Source: Novosphingobium album (ex Hu et al. 2023) (GTDB lineage Bacteria > Pseudomonadota > Alphaproteobacteria > Sphingomonadales > Sphingomonadaceae). Taken from it: a stretch of 64,000 bases of DNA. Positions 16,599-26,078 of the stretch are shown in pieces. The stretch covers positions 62,001 through 126,000 of the forward strand of contig NZ_JALHLE010000009.1 of the NCBI RefSeq assembly GCF_022832385.1. Reading direction: 5' to 3'. Position 1 is the stretch's first letter. Each line of letters opens with the position of its first letter. A program made the position numbers and the translations under genes. The notes under the pieces were generated by a model. That model searched no databases. It saw only the letters and a program-made list of their open reading frames with translations, and was not told the DNA's origin.

Positions 16599-17405
16599 TT
16601 ACTCCGCAACGACCTCGGCGGCGGCATTTTCCTCGGCCGCCTTCGCTTTGGCGTCACGCTTTTCCGTGAACCACATGACGATCAGCGTGCCTTCGAACAG
16701 TGCGATCAGCGGTATGGCCAGCAGCAGTTGCGAAATCACGTCCGGTGGCGTCGCGACAGCCGCGATGATGAAGATCCCAACGATGGCATAGCGCCGCGCG
16801 CCCGCTACCTGCGTCCGCGTAACGATCCCGGCGCGGTTGAGCAGCATCAGCAGCACCGGCAGCAGGAAGCTGATCCCGAAAGCCAGAATGAACTGCATCA
16901 CCAGCGCCAGATAGTCGCCCGTCCCCGGCAGCGCCTCCAGCTTGAGCCCGCCCTTGTCTCCCTGAAAACCCAGAAAGAAGTGGAACGCGGTGGGCATCAC
17001 CACATAGTAGGCCAGCGCCGCGCCCATCGTGAAGAGCACAGGGGTCGCGATCAGGAACGGCAGGAACGCCTTCTTTTCCTTCGCGTAGAGGCCCGGTGCC
17101 ACGAAGGCCCAGATCTGGTTGGCAATCACGGGAAAGCTGACGAAGAAGGCGGCGAACAACGCCACTTTCACTTCGACGAAGAAGGCTTCGTAAAGCTTGG
17201 TGTAGATCAGCTTGCCCTGCCCTGCCGGGAAGGCCTCGGTCAGCGGGCGGACGAGAAAACTGAAAATGTCGCCCGAGAAATAGAAGCACACGCCGAAGGC
17301 CACGGCGAATGCCAGAAAGGCACGCAGCAGCCGCGCGCGCAACTCGACCAGGTGCTCGATCAGCGGCGCCTGGGTTTCATCGATGTCGGAAATGCCGAAA
17401 GCCAT
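16599..17405 (-). CDS. tatC: Sec-independent protein translocase TatC
   Basis: The protein has 268 residues and about six membrane segments. The N-terminal motif PLIEHLVELRARLLRA and the loop IWAFVAPGLYAKEKKAFLPF are TatC hallmarks. It is the receptor for twin-arginine signal peptides in the inner membrane. The tail is rich in Ala, Lys and Glu. It is the last gene of a long minus-strand cluster and follows tatB by 11 bases. Its stop codon lies 12 bases from the end of the convergent amidohydrolase gene. Confidence 0.96.
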   Translation of the reverse strand: MAFGISDIDETQAPLIEHLVELRARLLRAFLAFAVAFGVCFYFSGDIFSFLVRPLTEAFPAGQGKLIYTKLYEAFFVEVKVALFAAFFVSFPVIANQIWAFVAPGLYAKEKKAFLPFLIATPVLFTMGAALAYYVVMPTAFHFFLGFQGDKGGLKLEALPGTGDYLALVMQFILAFGISFLLPVLLMLLNRAGIVTRTQVAGARRYAIVGIFIIAAVATPPDVISQLLLAIPLIALFEGTLIVMWFTEKRDAKAKAAEENAAAEVVAE

Positions 17406-17416
17406 GCGGGAACCGA

Positions 17417-17812
17417 TCAGGCCGGAGGAGGCGGCAGATTGAGTTCTGCCTGCCGCGTGTCATCGGGGGAACCGGTATCGGCGCCGCCAGCGTCCGTTTC
17501 CGGCGAAGACGTGTCCGTCGATGCGGGCGTCTCCACCGGCGCAGCAGGTGCCTGCATCTCCTCGGCCGTGGGGAGCTGCGGGGCGGACTTCATGATCGCC
17601 TCGTTCTGCTCGCGCCACTTCTTCTCCATTTCCTCCAGCTCGGCCTCGCGCACCATGGCATCGACACCCGCGCGAAAATGGCCTGAAACCTTGCGCATCT
17701 TGCCGATCCAGCGGCCAGCCGTGCGCATGGCCATCGGCATGTCCTTCGGACCGATGACGACGACCGCCACGATGACGACCATCAGGAGTTCGGATGCGCC
17801 GATGTCAAACAT
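17417..17812 (-). CDS. tatB: Sec-independent protein translocase TatB
   Basis: The protein has 131 residues. It begins MFDIGASELLMVVIVAVVV with the Glu-containing membrane helix typical of TatB, then IGPKDMPMAMRTAGRWIGKM as the amphipathic helix. The C-terminal part is proline- and acid-rich (ending LPPPPA). With TatC it forms the receptor complex for folded proteins with twin-arginine signals. It lies between tatA and tatC. Confidence 0.95.
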   Translation of the reverse strand: MFDIGASELLMVVIVAVVVIGPKDMPMAMRTAGRWIGKMRKVSGHFRAGVDAMVREAELEEMEKKWREQNEAIMKSAPQLPTAEEMQAPAAPVETPASTDTSSPETDAGGADTGSPDDTRQAELNLPPPPA

Positions 17813-17847
17813 CGCCGGTGTGCGACCTTATCCGCTTTCGAGTCAGG

Positions 17848-18090
17848 TCAGGCCTGCTCGTTCTTGGTTTCGGTCGTGCTCGGGCTGGCATCGCCCTGCT
17901 GCGCTGTGATCTGCGCGGGCGGCGTGGAAGTCTTGGTGGAGGCTTTCTTCTCCTCCTCGTTCATGCCGTCCTTGAAGCTCTTGATGCCCTTGCCGAAGTC
18001 ACCCATGATTTCCGAAACGCGGCCGCGTCCGAACAGCACGAGCACGATCACCAGAACGATCAGCCAGTGCCAGATCGAGAAGCTACCCAT
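17848..18090 (-). CDS. tatA: Sec-independent protein translocase TatA
   Basis: The protein has 80 residues. The short membrane helix [20 protein letters not shown] leads to the [20 protein letters not shown] amphipathic helix, the TatA signature. It polymerises to form the pathway for folded proteins. The rest is a flexible polar tail. It is the first of the three tat genes, 60 bases after scpB. Confidence 0.96.
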   Translation of the reverse strand: MGSFSIWHWLIVLVIVLVLFGRGRVSEIMGDFGKGIKSFKDGMNEEEKKASTKTSTPPAQITAQQGDASPSTTETKNEQA

Positions 18091-18150
18091 ATTCCCTACT
18101 CCAAGTTGGTTGCGCCGATACGAACCGATTCAGGGCGCCACCCGGCTCAT

Positions 18151-18816
18151 CTAGGAGCTTTCCCCCGAACTTGCCAGTCTGTCATCGTAAAGACCCGGAC
18201 CTGTCACCCCGCTGTCATGCCCGTGTTCGCCTGCCGGACTTCCGGGATTGAGCGCGGTCTCGATCATCTCGTCGTCTACCGGATCGAGCAATCCGGCGGC
18301 ACGCAATTCATCGATGCCCGGCAACTCCTTCAGAGACTTGAGGCCAAAGTGCGCCAGGAAGTCCGGCGTCGTCGCATAGATAACGGGACGGCCGGGCACT
18401 TCGCGCCGACCGGCCACCCGAACCCAGCCCGCCTCCATCAGTACGTCAAGCGTGCCCTTGGCCGTCTGCACGCCGCGAATCGCCTCGATCTCGGCGCGGC
18501 TGACGGGTTCGTGATAGGCGACGATTGCCAGAACCTCGGTCGCCGCGCGCGACAGGCGCCGCGGCTCTTCCTTCTCGCGGCGCAACAGGTGGGCGAGATC
18601 GGGCGCCGTTTCGAAGTGCCAGCGCTTGCCGCGCTCGACGAGGCGAATGCCCCGCCGCTCGTAATGCCGTTGCAACTCAGCCAGCGCCGGGCGCACATCC
18701 GCCTGCCCCAGATGAGCGGCGATCTGCTCGACAGACATGGGCTGCTCGGACGCAAACAGCGTGGCCTCCACGGCGCGCACCAGATCATCGGGGCTGGCCG
18801 CATCCTCCGGCGTCAC
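18151..18816 (-). CDS. scpB: segregation and condensation protein B
   Basis: The protein has 221 residues. It has the two winged-helix domains of ScpB, with VEATLFASEQPMSVEQIAAHLG at the start and AATEVLAIVAYHEPVSRAEI, RGVQTAKGTLDVLMEAGWV in the middle. With ScpA it binds SMC to form the condensin complex. Its smc partner is also in this window (42705-46142). The start overlaps the scpA stop codon by four bases, so the two are coupled. Confidence 0.94.
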   Translation of the reverse strand: MTPEDAASPDDLVRAVEATLFASEQPMSVEQIAAHLGQADVRPALAELQRHYERRGIRLVERGKRWHFETAPDLAHLLRREKEEPRRLSRAATEVLAIVAYHEPVSRAEIEAIRGVQTAKGTLDVLMEAGWVRVAGRREVPGRPVIYATTPDFLAHFGLKSLKELPGIDELRAAGLLDPVDDEMIETALNPGSPAGEHGHDSGVTGPGLYDDRLASSGESS

Positions 18817-19628
18817 CGCTTCACTGCCTTCAGCCGCAGCGGCCCGAACGTCTCTTCCTGCGCCAGTTGCGCCTTGCCGGTGCGTGCCAGCTCCAGCGCG
18901 GCGACGAAGCTGGACGCAAGCGCCGACTTGCGCAGTTGCGGATTGGCCCAGCTGTCATGCGCGGGCGGCAGGAAGTCCCGCAGGTCCATCCAGTCCAGCG
19001 CCACGCCCAGCATCGAGGAGACGCGCTGGATCGCGCTGTCGAGCGTCATCACCATACGTTCGCGCACCATGTGGACCACCGGCTCGCTGCGAACCTTCAC
19101 GTCGCCATAGGCCCGGATCAGGTCGAACCATTCGCATTGCCACAAGTGCTTGCGGTCGACCCGCAGCCCTTCCGGCGCCCCGCGCACGAAGACATCGCGC
19201 CCCAAGCGGTCGCGTCCCATCAGGCGTGCCGCCGCCTCGCGCATAGCGCCGAGACGCTGGAGGCGCAGTTGCAGGCGCAGCGCCAGTTCCTCCGGGCTCG
19301 GGTCCTCCTGTTCTTCCCTGGGCAGGAGCAGCGCGGACTTGAGGTAGGCCAGCCACGCCGCCATCACCAGATAGTCCGCCGCCAGCTCCAGCCGCAGCGC
19401 CTCGGCCTGATCGATATAGGTCAGGTACTGGTCGACAAGCTCGAGGATCGAGATCCTGCGCAAGTCCACCTTCTGCCGCCGGGCCAGATCGAGCAGCAGG
19501 TCGAGCGGGCCTTCCCAGCCGTCGATTTCCAGATAGAGCGCTTCGTTGCGGTCCTCGCCCGCCGCAGCGCCGTCCCATTCAGCCTCAGCGGCCTCCGGCG
19601 GTCCAGGAATGTCGCCGGTCAGGTCCAT
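18813..19628 (-). CDS. scpA: segregation and condensation protein A
   Basis: The protein has 271 residues. The motif GWEGPLDLLLDLARRQKVDL, then DQYLTYIDQAEALRLELAADY and MAAWLAYLKSALLLP are the kleisin signature of ScpA. The C-terminal winged helix, which would bind the SMC head, is near residues 200-265. The N-terminal 25 residues are acidic and not conserved. The stop overlaps the scpB start. It lies three bases after nagZ in the argS-tatC cluster. Confidence 0.94.
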   Translation of the reverse strand: MDLTGDIPGPPEAAEAEWDGAAAGEDRNEALYLEIDGWEGPLDLLLDLARRQKVDLRRISILELVDQYLTYIDQAEALRLELAADYLVMAAWLAYLKSALLLPREEQEDPSPEELALRLQLRLQRLGAMREAAARLMGRDRLGRDVFVRGAPEGLRVDRKHLWQCEWFDLIRAYGDVKVRSEPVVHMVRERMVMTLDSAIQRVSSMLGVALDWMDLRDFLPPAHDSWANPQLRKSALASSFVAALELARTGKAQLAQEETFGPLRLKAVKR

Positions 19629-19631
19629 CGC

Positions 19632-20645
19632 TCAAGCCACGCCTTGCGCCAGAAGGGCATCGCGCCGCGCTACAAGTTCGGCCCGGTCGCCCGCCTCACC
19701 GCCAACGCCTGTCGCCGTAAGCGCCCGCTGCAGCCGCTGCCCGGTCTCCTCGCTCATATCCGGCAAGGCACTGGCGATGCCGACCATGTCATCCATCTTG
19801 GCCCAGCAGTTCAGCGCGATGTCGCAACCCGCCGCGAGCGCCCGGGCCGCCCGTTCGGGTACCGAGCCCGCAAGCGCTTCCATGTCGAGATCGTCGGTCA
19901 GCAAGAGGCCGGAAAAGCCGATGCGCTTGCGGATCACTTCGCCGACCACGAAGGGCGACAGAGTCCCCGGCAGCTCATCGTCCCAGGCTGTGTAGCGCAC
20001 GTGCGCGGTCATCCCCACGGGAGCATCGGCCAGTGCGCGAAATGGCTGGAGGTCGAGTTCCAGTTCCTCTGCGCTCGCTGTTACTGTGGGCAGTTCCTTG
20101 TGGCTGTCAGCCATGGCCCGGCCATGCCCCGGCATATGCTTGATGCAGCCCACCACACCCGCCCGCGCCAATCCCGCCAGCGCCGCGCGGCCCAGCGCGG
20201 CCACGCGCATTGGCTCGAAACCGAAGGCCCGGTCACCAATCACGTCGTGCGCACCGGGCTGGCGCAGGTCGAGCGAGGGATAGCAGTCCGCAGTGATCCC
20301 CACTTCGGCAAGATCCAACCCCAACGCCTCGGCATTGGCCCGCACGGCCTCGATCGCGGAGGCAGGCGCGATCCCGTAAAGCCGGTCGAACGCCTCACCG
20401 GCGGGATAGGCCGGCCAGACCGGCGGTTTCATCCGCGCAACGCGCCCACCTTCCTGATCGATGCAGATGTAGAGGTGATCACGCCCGTGAATGGCCTTGA
20501 GATCATCGGTCAAAGCCCGAAGCTGGTCGCGGCTTTCGACATTGCGGCCAAACACGATGTATCCGGCCGGATCGGCGTCGCGGAAGAACGCCCGTTCATC
20601 GTCAGTCAGCGTCAGGCCGGAAAGGCCGAAAATCGCGGGTACCAT
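19632..20645 (-). CDS. nagZ: beta-N-acetylhexosaminidase NagZ (GH3)
   Basis: The protein has 337 residues. GYIVFGRNVESRDQLRALTD, CIDQEGGRVARMKPP and IKHMPGHGRAMADSHKELP (with the catalytic His/Asp loop) are GH3 NagZ motifs. LLTDDLDMEAL contains the nucleophile Asp. It removes GlcNAc from muropeptides in the cytoplasm during cell-wall recycling. It sits between a SPOR protein and scpA, as in many alphaproteobacteria. Confidence 0.94.
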   Translation of the reverse strand: MVPAIFGLSGLTLTDDERAFFRDADPAGYIVFGRNVESRDQLRALTDDLKAIHGRDHLYICIDQEGGRVARMKPPVWPAYPAGEAFDRLYGIAPASAIEAVRANAEALGLDLAEVGITADCYPSLDLRQPGAHDVIGDRAFGFEPMRVAALGRAALAGLARAGVVGCIKHMPGHGRAMADSHKELPTVTASAEELELDLQPFRALADAPVGMTAHVRYTAWDDELPGTLSPFVVGEVIRKRIGFSGLLLTDDLDMEALAGSVPERAARALAAGCDIALNCWAKMDDMVGIASALPDMSEETGQRLQRALTATGVGGEAGDRAELVARRDALLAQGVA

Positions 20646-20744
20646 TGCGATTTGGTCGCAGAAATCCGCGAAGTCCGCAAGGAACGGCCGCGTGAGGCAT
20701 GTGCAAAACCCGGGGGACTGCGGGGGCAGTCAGCCCCCTGCCCT

Positions 20745-21782
20745 TCAGTTCTTGACCTGGCAGCTCAGCCCGGCGTCCTTCATGCCACTGCACAGCGCCT
20801 TGGCTGCGGCGAGATTACCCGGCACCGCCTGCAGGCGATAAACCGTGCCGATGTCCGCCTGGCCCTGCAGAATGCGGTGAGACACATCGCCCAGCGCCGG
20901 GTACTGCGACTTGAGCGCATTCCAGCCGGCCTCAGCCGATTTCCGCGTCGAATAGGCCCCTACCTGCACGCCGACCCCGCCGGACGGCGCGGCGGCTTCC
21001 GATGGCTTGGCTTCAGGCCGGCTATCCGGCTTGCCGACGGTTTCGAATCCCGGCTTCGCCGCTTCGGGCTTGTCCTCGATCTGCGGAGGCCGGGCCTGCC
21101 CTTCGGCAACCGCGAAGCTGGTATCGCCGGTTCCGGCCACAACTTCACCGCCCGGATTTTCCGGCTTGGTCTTGTACGGCTCCTTGGGCGCGGCAATCAC
21201 GCCTCCATCAGCCACAAGCGGCTGGTCCGGCTTGTCGCGCATGACCCAGAACAGGCCGCCAACGATCACGCCGATAGCTACAAGCCCGAGCACGACGAGC
21301 ATCAGCCCCTGGCCGATCCCCGGCCCGCCATTATCCTCGAACTCTTCATCGTCGCCTTCCAGCCAGGGCAGGGTAACGCTATCGTCCCCGAGCTCCAGTT
21401 GCGGCGGCTGCTCGAACCCGGTGTCGGACTCAGTGCCGGACTCAGTGGACGAATCAAACGGCAACGGCTCAACGGATGTCTCGGAAGCCGGAGCTTCAAA
21501 GGTGGCCGGCTCATAACTCACGGGCGCCGGTTCGAACGGAGCCGGATCATACTGGGGAGACCCGAACTGCTGCTGATCATTCTGCTGCGGATCATATTGC
21601 TGCTGATCATATTGCTGCTGATCATATTGCGGCGGATCATATTGCGGCGGATCAAACGGGGGCGGGCTGAACGGAGGCGGATCATATTGGGGCGTACCAA
21701 ACTGCGGTTCGGTCGAACCGTTCTGTCCGCTGAAATTGGGATCACCGTTGAGGTCTTCCCGACCCGTGTCCGAGATCGCCAT
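20745..21782 (-). CDS. SPOR-domain membrane protein
   Basis: The protein has 345 residues. The N-terminal 175 residues are cytoplasmic, low in complexity and rich in Pro, Gln, Tyr and Asp, with pentapeptide repeats such as PPQYD and QQQYD. One membrane helix follows (LMLVVLGLVAIGVIVGGLFW, near residue 190). The periplasmic part ends in a SPOR domain (GVQVGAYSTRKSAEAGWNAL to the end), which binds denuded glycan at the division site. The gene is two bases from argS and 99 bases from nagZ. Placement beside nagZ supports a cell-wall role. Confidence 0.88.
   Translation of the reverse strand: MAISDTGREDLNGDPNFSGQNGSTEPQFGTPQYDPPPFSPPPFDPPQYDPPQYDQQQYDQQQYDPQQNDQQQFGSPQYDPAPFEPAPVSYEPATFEAPASETSVEPLPFDSSTESGTESDTGFEQPPQLELGDDSVTLPWLEGDDEEFEDNGGPGIGQGLMLVVLGLVAIGVIVGGLFWVMRDKPDQPLVADGGVIAAPKEPYKTKPENPGGEVVAGTGDTSFAVAEGQARPPQIEDKPEAAKPGFETVGKPDSRPEAKPSEAAAPSGGVGVQVGAYSTRKSAEAGWNALKSQYPALGDVSHRILQGQADIGTVYRLQAVPGNLAAAKALCSGMKDAGLSCQVKN
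21575..21664. repeat. six 15-bp tandem repeats inside the SPOR gene
   Basis: Six units of 15 bp begin at 21575, 21590, 21605, 21620, 21635 and 21650, each starting GATCA (most GATCATATTG). They encode the repeated pentapeptides of the cytoplasmic tail on the minus strand. Length changes would keep the frame. Confidence 0.9.
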
Positions 21783-21784
21783 AA

Positions 21785-23530
21785 TTACATTTCCTCCACA
21801 GCCTCGACCCCGAGCAGCGCCAGCCCGTTGCGGACAAGCTGCCCGATTTGCACGGCAAGGAAAAGCCGCGCGCCGGTCTGAATAGCGTCAGCATGGTTAA
21901 TAAACCGCTTCTCGACGCGATCATTGCCCAGATTCCAGTACCCGTGGAAGGCCGCGGCGAGGTCATGGAGGAAGAAGGCGATGCGGTGCGGCTCACGCGC
22001 TGCAGCGGCAGCTTCGACGATACGCGGGAACTGCGCGCCGAGCTTCACCAGCTCCAGTTCCTCTTCGCCGAGCAGCTCCAGATGCTCTGCCGACGGTACG
22101 AACCCTTCAGCGGCAGCCTTGCGCAGCGTCGAGCAGACGCGGGCATGGGCATACTGTACGTAGAACACCGGATTGTCCTTCGAAGCCTCGACCACCTTGT
22201 CGAAATCGAAGTCCATCTGCGCGTCGGGCTTGCGGGTGAGCATGGTGAAACGCACCACGTCCTTGCCCACCATCTCGACGACATCGGCCAGCGTCACGAA
22301 AGTGCCCGCGCGCTTGCTCATCTTGAACGGCTGGCCGCCCTTGAGCAGCTGGACCATCTGCACCAGCTTCACCTCGAACGGGGTCGGCTCGCCATCTGCG
22401 CCGGTCATGGCGGCGACAGCAGCCTTGATACGCTTGACGGTGCCAGCATGATCCGCGCCCCAGATGTCGACGAGCGCGTCGGCTTCCTGCGCCTTCTGGT
22501 AGTGATAGGCGAGGTCGGCGCCGAAATAAGTCCAGCTGCCGTCACTCTTCTTGATCGGACGGTCCTGATCGTCTCCGAACTGGGTGGACTTGAACAGCGG
22601 CAGTTCCACCGGCTCCCAGTCCTCGGGCATCTTGCCCTTGGGCGCTTCGAGCACGCCGTCATAGACGAGCCCCTTGGAACGCAGCCATGCCTCCGCCTCG
22701 GCCGGCTTGCCCGAAGCCTGCAGTTCGGCTTCGGACGAGAACACCTCGTGCTCGATGCCCAGTCGCGCAAGGTCGGCGCGGATCATGTCCATCATCGCAG
22801 CAACGGCCTTTTCCCGGAACAGCACGAGCCATTCCGATTCGGGTGCCTTGGCGTATGTGTCGCCGAATTCACCGGCCAGCGCCTTGCCGACCGGGACCAG
22901 ATAGTCGCCCGGATAGAGCCCCTCCGGGATCTCCCCCACGGCCTCGCCCAGCGCCTCGCGGTAACGGATGTGCACCGAGCGGGCGAGCACCTGCACCTGC
23001 GCGCCAGCGTCGTTGACGTAGTATTCCTTGACCACCTTGTGCCCGGCAAATTCGAGCAGCGTCGCCAGCGCATCGCCAACGACCGCGCCGCGGCAGTGGC
23101 CCATGTGCATCGGCCCGGTGGGGTTTGCCGAGACATATTCGACGTTCACGGTCTTGCCGCCGCCCATGGTGGAGCGGCCATAATCGGCGCCCAACGCGGC
23201 AATCGCGCCAAGTTCGGCCAGCCAGGCAGCAGGCGCCAGGCGCATGTTGATGAAGCCCGGGCCAGCGATCTCGGCGGACGTCACTTCGTCCAGCTTCGAC
23301 AGTTCAGCGACCAGCGCCTCGGCCAGATCACGCGGCTTCATGCCCGCCGGCTTGGCCAGCACCATCGCTGCATTGGTCGCCAGATCGCCATGCGAGGGAT
23401 CGCGCGGCGGCTCGACCGTGACCGCGCTTCGCTTCAGACCGCCCGGCAGCGTACCTGCTGCTTCCAGCGCATCGAGCGCGGCGGAAAGGTGGCCTGCGAA
23501 GGCGGCGTAAAGGGTCTGGTTCTCATTCAT
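21785..23530 (-). CDS. argS: arginyl-tRNA synthetase
   Basis: The protein has 581 residues, normal for ArgS. The HIGH-like motif is [13 protein letters not shown], the KMSKS-like loop is [10 protein letters not shown], and [12 protein letters not shown] precedes the first. The C-terminal DALR anticodon domain ends the protein. It charges tRNA-Arg. It starts the minus-strand cluster that runs through SPOR, nagZ, scpAB and tatABC. A repeat with three TGACAC words lies about 55 bases upstream of its start (23586-23621) and may be part of its control. Confidence 0.96.
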   Translation of the reverse strand: MNENQTLYAAFAGHLSAALDALEAAGTLPGGLKRSAVTVEPPRDPSHGDLATNAAMVLAKPAGMKPRDLAEALVAELSKLDEVTSAEIAGPGFINMRLAPAAWLAELGAIAALGADYGRSTMGGGKTVNVEYVSANPTGPMHMGHCRGAVVGDALATLLEFAGHKVVKEYYVNDAGAQVQVLARSVHIRYREALGEAVGEIPEGLYPGDYLVPVGKALAGEFGDTYAKAPESEWLVLFREKAVAAMMDMIRADLARLGIEHEVFSSEAELQASGKPAEAEAWLRSKGLVYDGVLEAPKGKMPEDWEPVELPLFKSTQFGDDQDRPIKKSDGSWTYFGADLAYHYQKAQEADALVDIWGADHAGTVKRIKAAVAAMTGADGEPTPFEVKLVQMVQLLKGGQPFKMSKRAGTFVTLADVVEMVGKDVVRFTMLTRKPDAQMDFDFDKVVEASKDNPVFYVQYAHARVCSTLRKAAAEGFVPSAEHLELLGEEELELVKLGAQFPRIVEAAAAAREPHRIAFFLHDLAAAFHGYWNLGNDRVEKRFINHADAIQTGARLFLAVQIGQLVRNGLALLGVEAVEEM

Positions 23531-23585
23531 GGGCGCGCGGATAGCCGAAGTACCCGAAAAGGGGAACAGGCGGCATGATCGTCAC

Positions 23586-23641
23586 AAGGTGACACATCGG
23601 TTGACACGCGTGACACGGTCCAGAGGACAAAGTGTCACCTT
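23586..23641. repeat. 36-bp TGACAC repeat, copy 1, with an added inverted arm
   Basis: The 36-bp unit is 23586-23621. It starts AAGGTGACAC, holds three TGACAC words and ends GACACGGTCC. A second copy at 62932-62967 matches at 31 of 36 positions. Here the first ten bases AAGGTGACAC are repeated as the exact inverted GTGTCACCTT at 23632-23641. Both copies lie just upstream of minus-strand genes. Confidence 0.8.
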
Positions 23642-23771
23642 GCGGCGGATGTGTAGCCTTGCACGGGGTTCGGAGGCATCGGCTCGATGTGATCGCCATG
23701 CCCACGAAAGTAACGCGACTGTGTACCTGTAGGAAAGCGGATTGCCTCCCCGCCGAACCGGTCCGGGACGA

Positions 23772-25184
23772 TCAGAAGGCAAGCCATGTGTAAAGCCGGA
23801 CCGCATCGTTGTCCGAGGCATTGGCCCCGGCACCATCGTAATTGTGCCGCGCGCCGTCGAACCTTCCGTACACCGTGCACTGCAGGCCCACGCGCATATT
23901 GAAGCGCGAACCCAGCGGCGAGTTTCCGTTACCCCAAGGACTATAGTCGAGCTCGGCCATCAATCCGTTGCTGTCCGGCTTCCCGTTGCCGCCATAGAGA
24001 TCGCCGTTCCGGGTGCCGGCAGTGGCAAATGCCCCCAGCGTCGCATCGATGCCATTGTGCCAGGCATAGCTGACGTCACCACGCCATTCGTTCAGGTGAT
24101 CGTGCGCGCAATCGGGCGCCAAGCCATCGCCGACCAGCGCCAGAGCGCAACTGGCTTGCAGATTGCTCGTTTCATGAACGTAGCGCGCCTGCACCGAGAT
24201 CGTATCGCCGGACGACAGCACCTTTTGCCAGGACGTATCGAGACCCAGATCCGTATAGTGGTCGCGCAGGCTGGTGCTGCGGTCCCGCCCGGGACTGATC
24301 GCAGCCTTGAGAGCGAACGCGCCGGCCTGCAGCGTTCCGCCCGCGGCCTGCCCTTGCCAGGCAAACCGGCCATAGGGCGCAAGACCACGGATGTCGCCGG
24401 GATCGCCCGGGTCCGCCCCCAGCCAGTTGAGTGTTCCGGCCGCAGGGCTGGTGTAGGCCCCTGCCTCGGCATAATATTTCTGCCCAACCCAGGCATAGGC
24501 GCTGAGCCCCAGGGTGTTCTGCGCCAGTGCATCGTCGATCAGCGGAGCCGCATCGGGCGTGCCCGAAACGGCAGTGTCCGTGTACGGGAAGCCCCAGGCG
24601 GGCGTGGTATTCCAGACGTCCTGCACCGTGGGCGAATTATTGAGCGTAAGACCGTAAACCGCGTCGGTACCGAACAGTTTTCCGCGAGTCACCGCCCTGA
24701 CGTCAAGGTTGTCCCAGGCCCACGCCTCTGCAACGCCATCGTAGGTGATTTGCGCGAAGCTGCCCAGATGCTTGCCCACGCCCCCGGCCACGAAGAGGCT
24801 GCCCTGATCGAATGCGAGGTTGTCGTTCCGGTCCAGACCATCCGGCGGTGGAACCTGATCCTTCCTGACATGCGTAAGGGACGCAACCGCCATGGCCGAA
24901 AGCGGCACGTTGAACGCCTTCGCCCGCATTGTGTAGCCGCTCAGCTTGAATTCACGCCCTAACGGCGTGAGCTGCGGCCCGAAACCCCCAACATGGCAGG
25001 CCTCACATGCCATTCCGGTCTGCTCGGCAAAGGCAGGTACCGCAGCAGCACGGCGTGCGGGAACAACCAGCAGCACCAGTCCCAGCGCAAAGGGCATCGC
25101 CAGGGGAGCGAACGGCCGGATGCCGGATCCCGGCTTCGTCCCATGCTGGATTGGCGGCATGCCGCTTGAAAATGGCCGGTCCAT
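23772..25184 (-). CDS. exported protein with one c-type haem motif and a predicted beta-barrel
   Basis: The protein has 470 residues. A signal segment (PLAMPFALGLVLLVVPARR) leads to AVPAFAEQTGMACEACHVGG, with one CxxCH haem site (CEACH). After LTPLGREFKLSGYTM, the rest (about 380 residues) alternates polar and hydrophobic residues and ends VRLYTWLAF with a terminal Phe. That is what an outer-membrane beta-barrel looks like. A haem at the mouth of a barrel suggests electron transfer across the outer membrane or copper/nitrite chemistry, but this is inference. I chose the ATG at 25184, with AAGAGGGG upstream. It stands alone. Confidence 0.75.
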   Translation of the reverse strand: MDRPFSSGMPPIQHGTKPGSGIRPFAPLAMPFALGLVLLVVPARRAAAVPAFAEQTGMACEACHVGGFGPQLTPLGREFKLSGYTMRAKAFNVPLSAMAVASLTHVRKDQVPPPDGLDRNDNLAFDQGSLFVAGGVGKHLGSFAQITYDGVAEAWAWDNLDVRAVTRGKLFGTDAVYGLTLNNSPTVQDVWNTTPAWGFPYTDTAVSGTPDAAPLIDDALAQNTLGLSAYAWVGQKYYAEAGAYTSPAAGTLNWLGADPGDPGDIRGLAPYGRFAWQGQAAGGTLQAGAFALKAAISPGRDRSTSLRDHYTDLGLDTSWQKVLSSGDTISVQARYVHETSNLQASCALALVGDGLAPDCAHDHLNEWRGDVSYAWHNGIDATLGAFATAGTRNGDLYGGNGKPDSNGLMAELDYSPWGNGNSPLGSRFNMRVGLQCTVYGRFDGARHNYDGAGANASDNDAVRLYTWLAF

Positions 25185-25559
25185 GGTGGCCCCTCTTGCC
25201 TCGACACAATCAACGGGCGGGGCCCGGCGATTTTCCGCCATCACCCCTTGCTCAGCAGCGACCTTTTTGTGTGTGTCCGCGACGCGAACGCGCGGGCACG
25301 GAAGACGACGCTGCCACCAGCCGATATCCTCAGTCGAGGCGAAAATTTTTTGGGGCTTTCCTGAGTGCGTTTGCCGCACTCGGGATTCCGGCATCAGACC
25401 ACTCTTGGGTGATGCGAAGCCACTCGTTCAGGCCCATGCGCGAGCCGCAAACGAAACAGAATTGCCGCCGAACCGCAGTGCGATGCGGATCGCACCATCC
25501 ACTCCCGGGAATCATCCCGGCCGGTAATTACAGGTCAGCCGTGATCACCCCGCAACGCG
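25185..25559. other. intergenic region upstream of the haem-barrel gene
   Basis: About 375 bases separate the haem-barrel gene from a small minus-strand gene. Open frames here lack ribosome sites and family motifs. I see no terminator, operator or RNA gene. Confidence 0.4.
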
Positions 25560-25805
25560 TTAGATCACGTGCAGCCGCTCCACCGTAGCGCTGCCCGGCT
25601 TGATTCCGATCAGACTGTCGTGCTCGGCAAAGATGCGTTCGATTTCGCAACGCCTGTCGAAGATGAGCTTGGCGACCCCGGCGGTCATGCCTCCCTCTTC
25701 TCCTACGCGTCCGAGAACTCCGGCAAGATCCTCAAGCGTGGCTTTCTCGAGACTGGCGTGCAGTCCGCCCTTGGAATCGCGAAAAGCAGTGCATTGACTA
25801 GCCAT
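25560..25805 (-). CDS. small hypothetical protein
   Basis: This 81-residue protein is not one I recognise. It is soluble and mildly acidic, with helices such as [21 protein letters not shown] and [18 protein letters not shown] strong ribosome site (GGAGGAGG) lies seven bases before the ATG, which supports a real gene. It is divergent from miaB with a gap of about 270 bases. Confidence 0.7.
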   Translation of the reverse strand: MASQCTAFRDSKGGLHASLEKATLEDLAGVLGRVGEEGGMTAGVAKLIFDRRCEIERIFAEHDSLIGIKPGSATVERLHVI

Positions 25806-26078
25806 TGTGCCGCCTCCTCCATTACGCCTGTCGTTTTACAACAACGCAAATGCGACCCGGTTGGTTGCACTCTGAAGGTGCTTTCCTGCCGAAAGATGCG
25901 CCTTTGCACGCAAAGCGGCAACTCGGAAAAAACGCCTGTGCTGATGGGGGACATTCCCGGTATCGCAAGGCCGCGAATGCGAGTATGCCGCCGGGCCATC
26001 TCCGGCGGCTGCCGCCGGGCAGACCAGCTCCCGTGCACACCCCTTCAAAATCCGCGTAAACGCGTGTACGGGCGCGCG

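Noticed and set aside
21543-21690. CRISPR-like array in the SPOR gene
   Set aside because: The 15-bp units have no spacers and are in frame with the coding sequence.
18525-21881. Very long plus-strand open frame opposite scpA, nagZ and the SPOR gene
   Set aside because: It is the antisense shadow of several identified genes and has no domain of its own.
21848-23578. Plus-strand open frame opposite argS
   Set aside because: The argS motifs are clear, and this frame gives a His- and Arg-rich sequence typical of a shadow.
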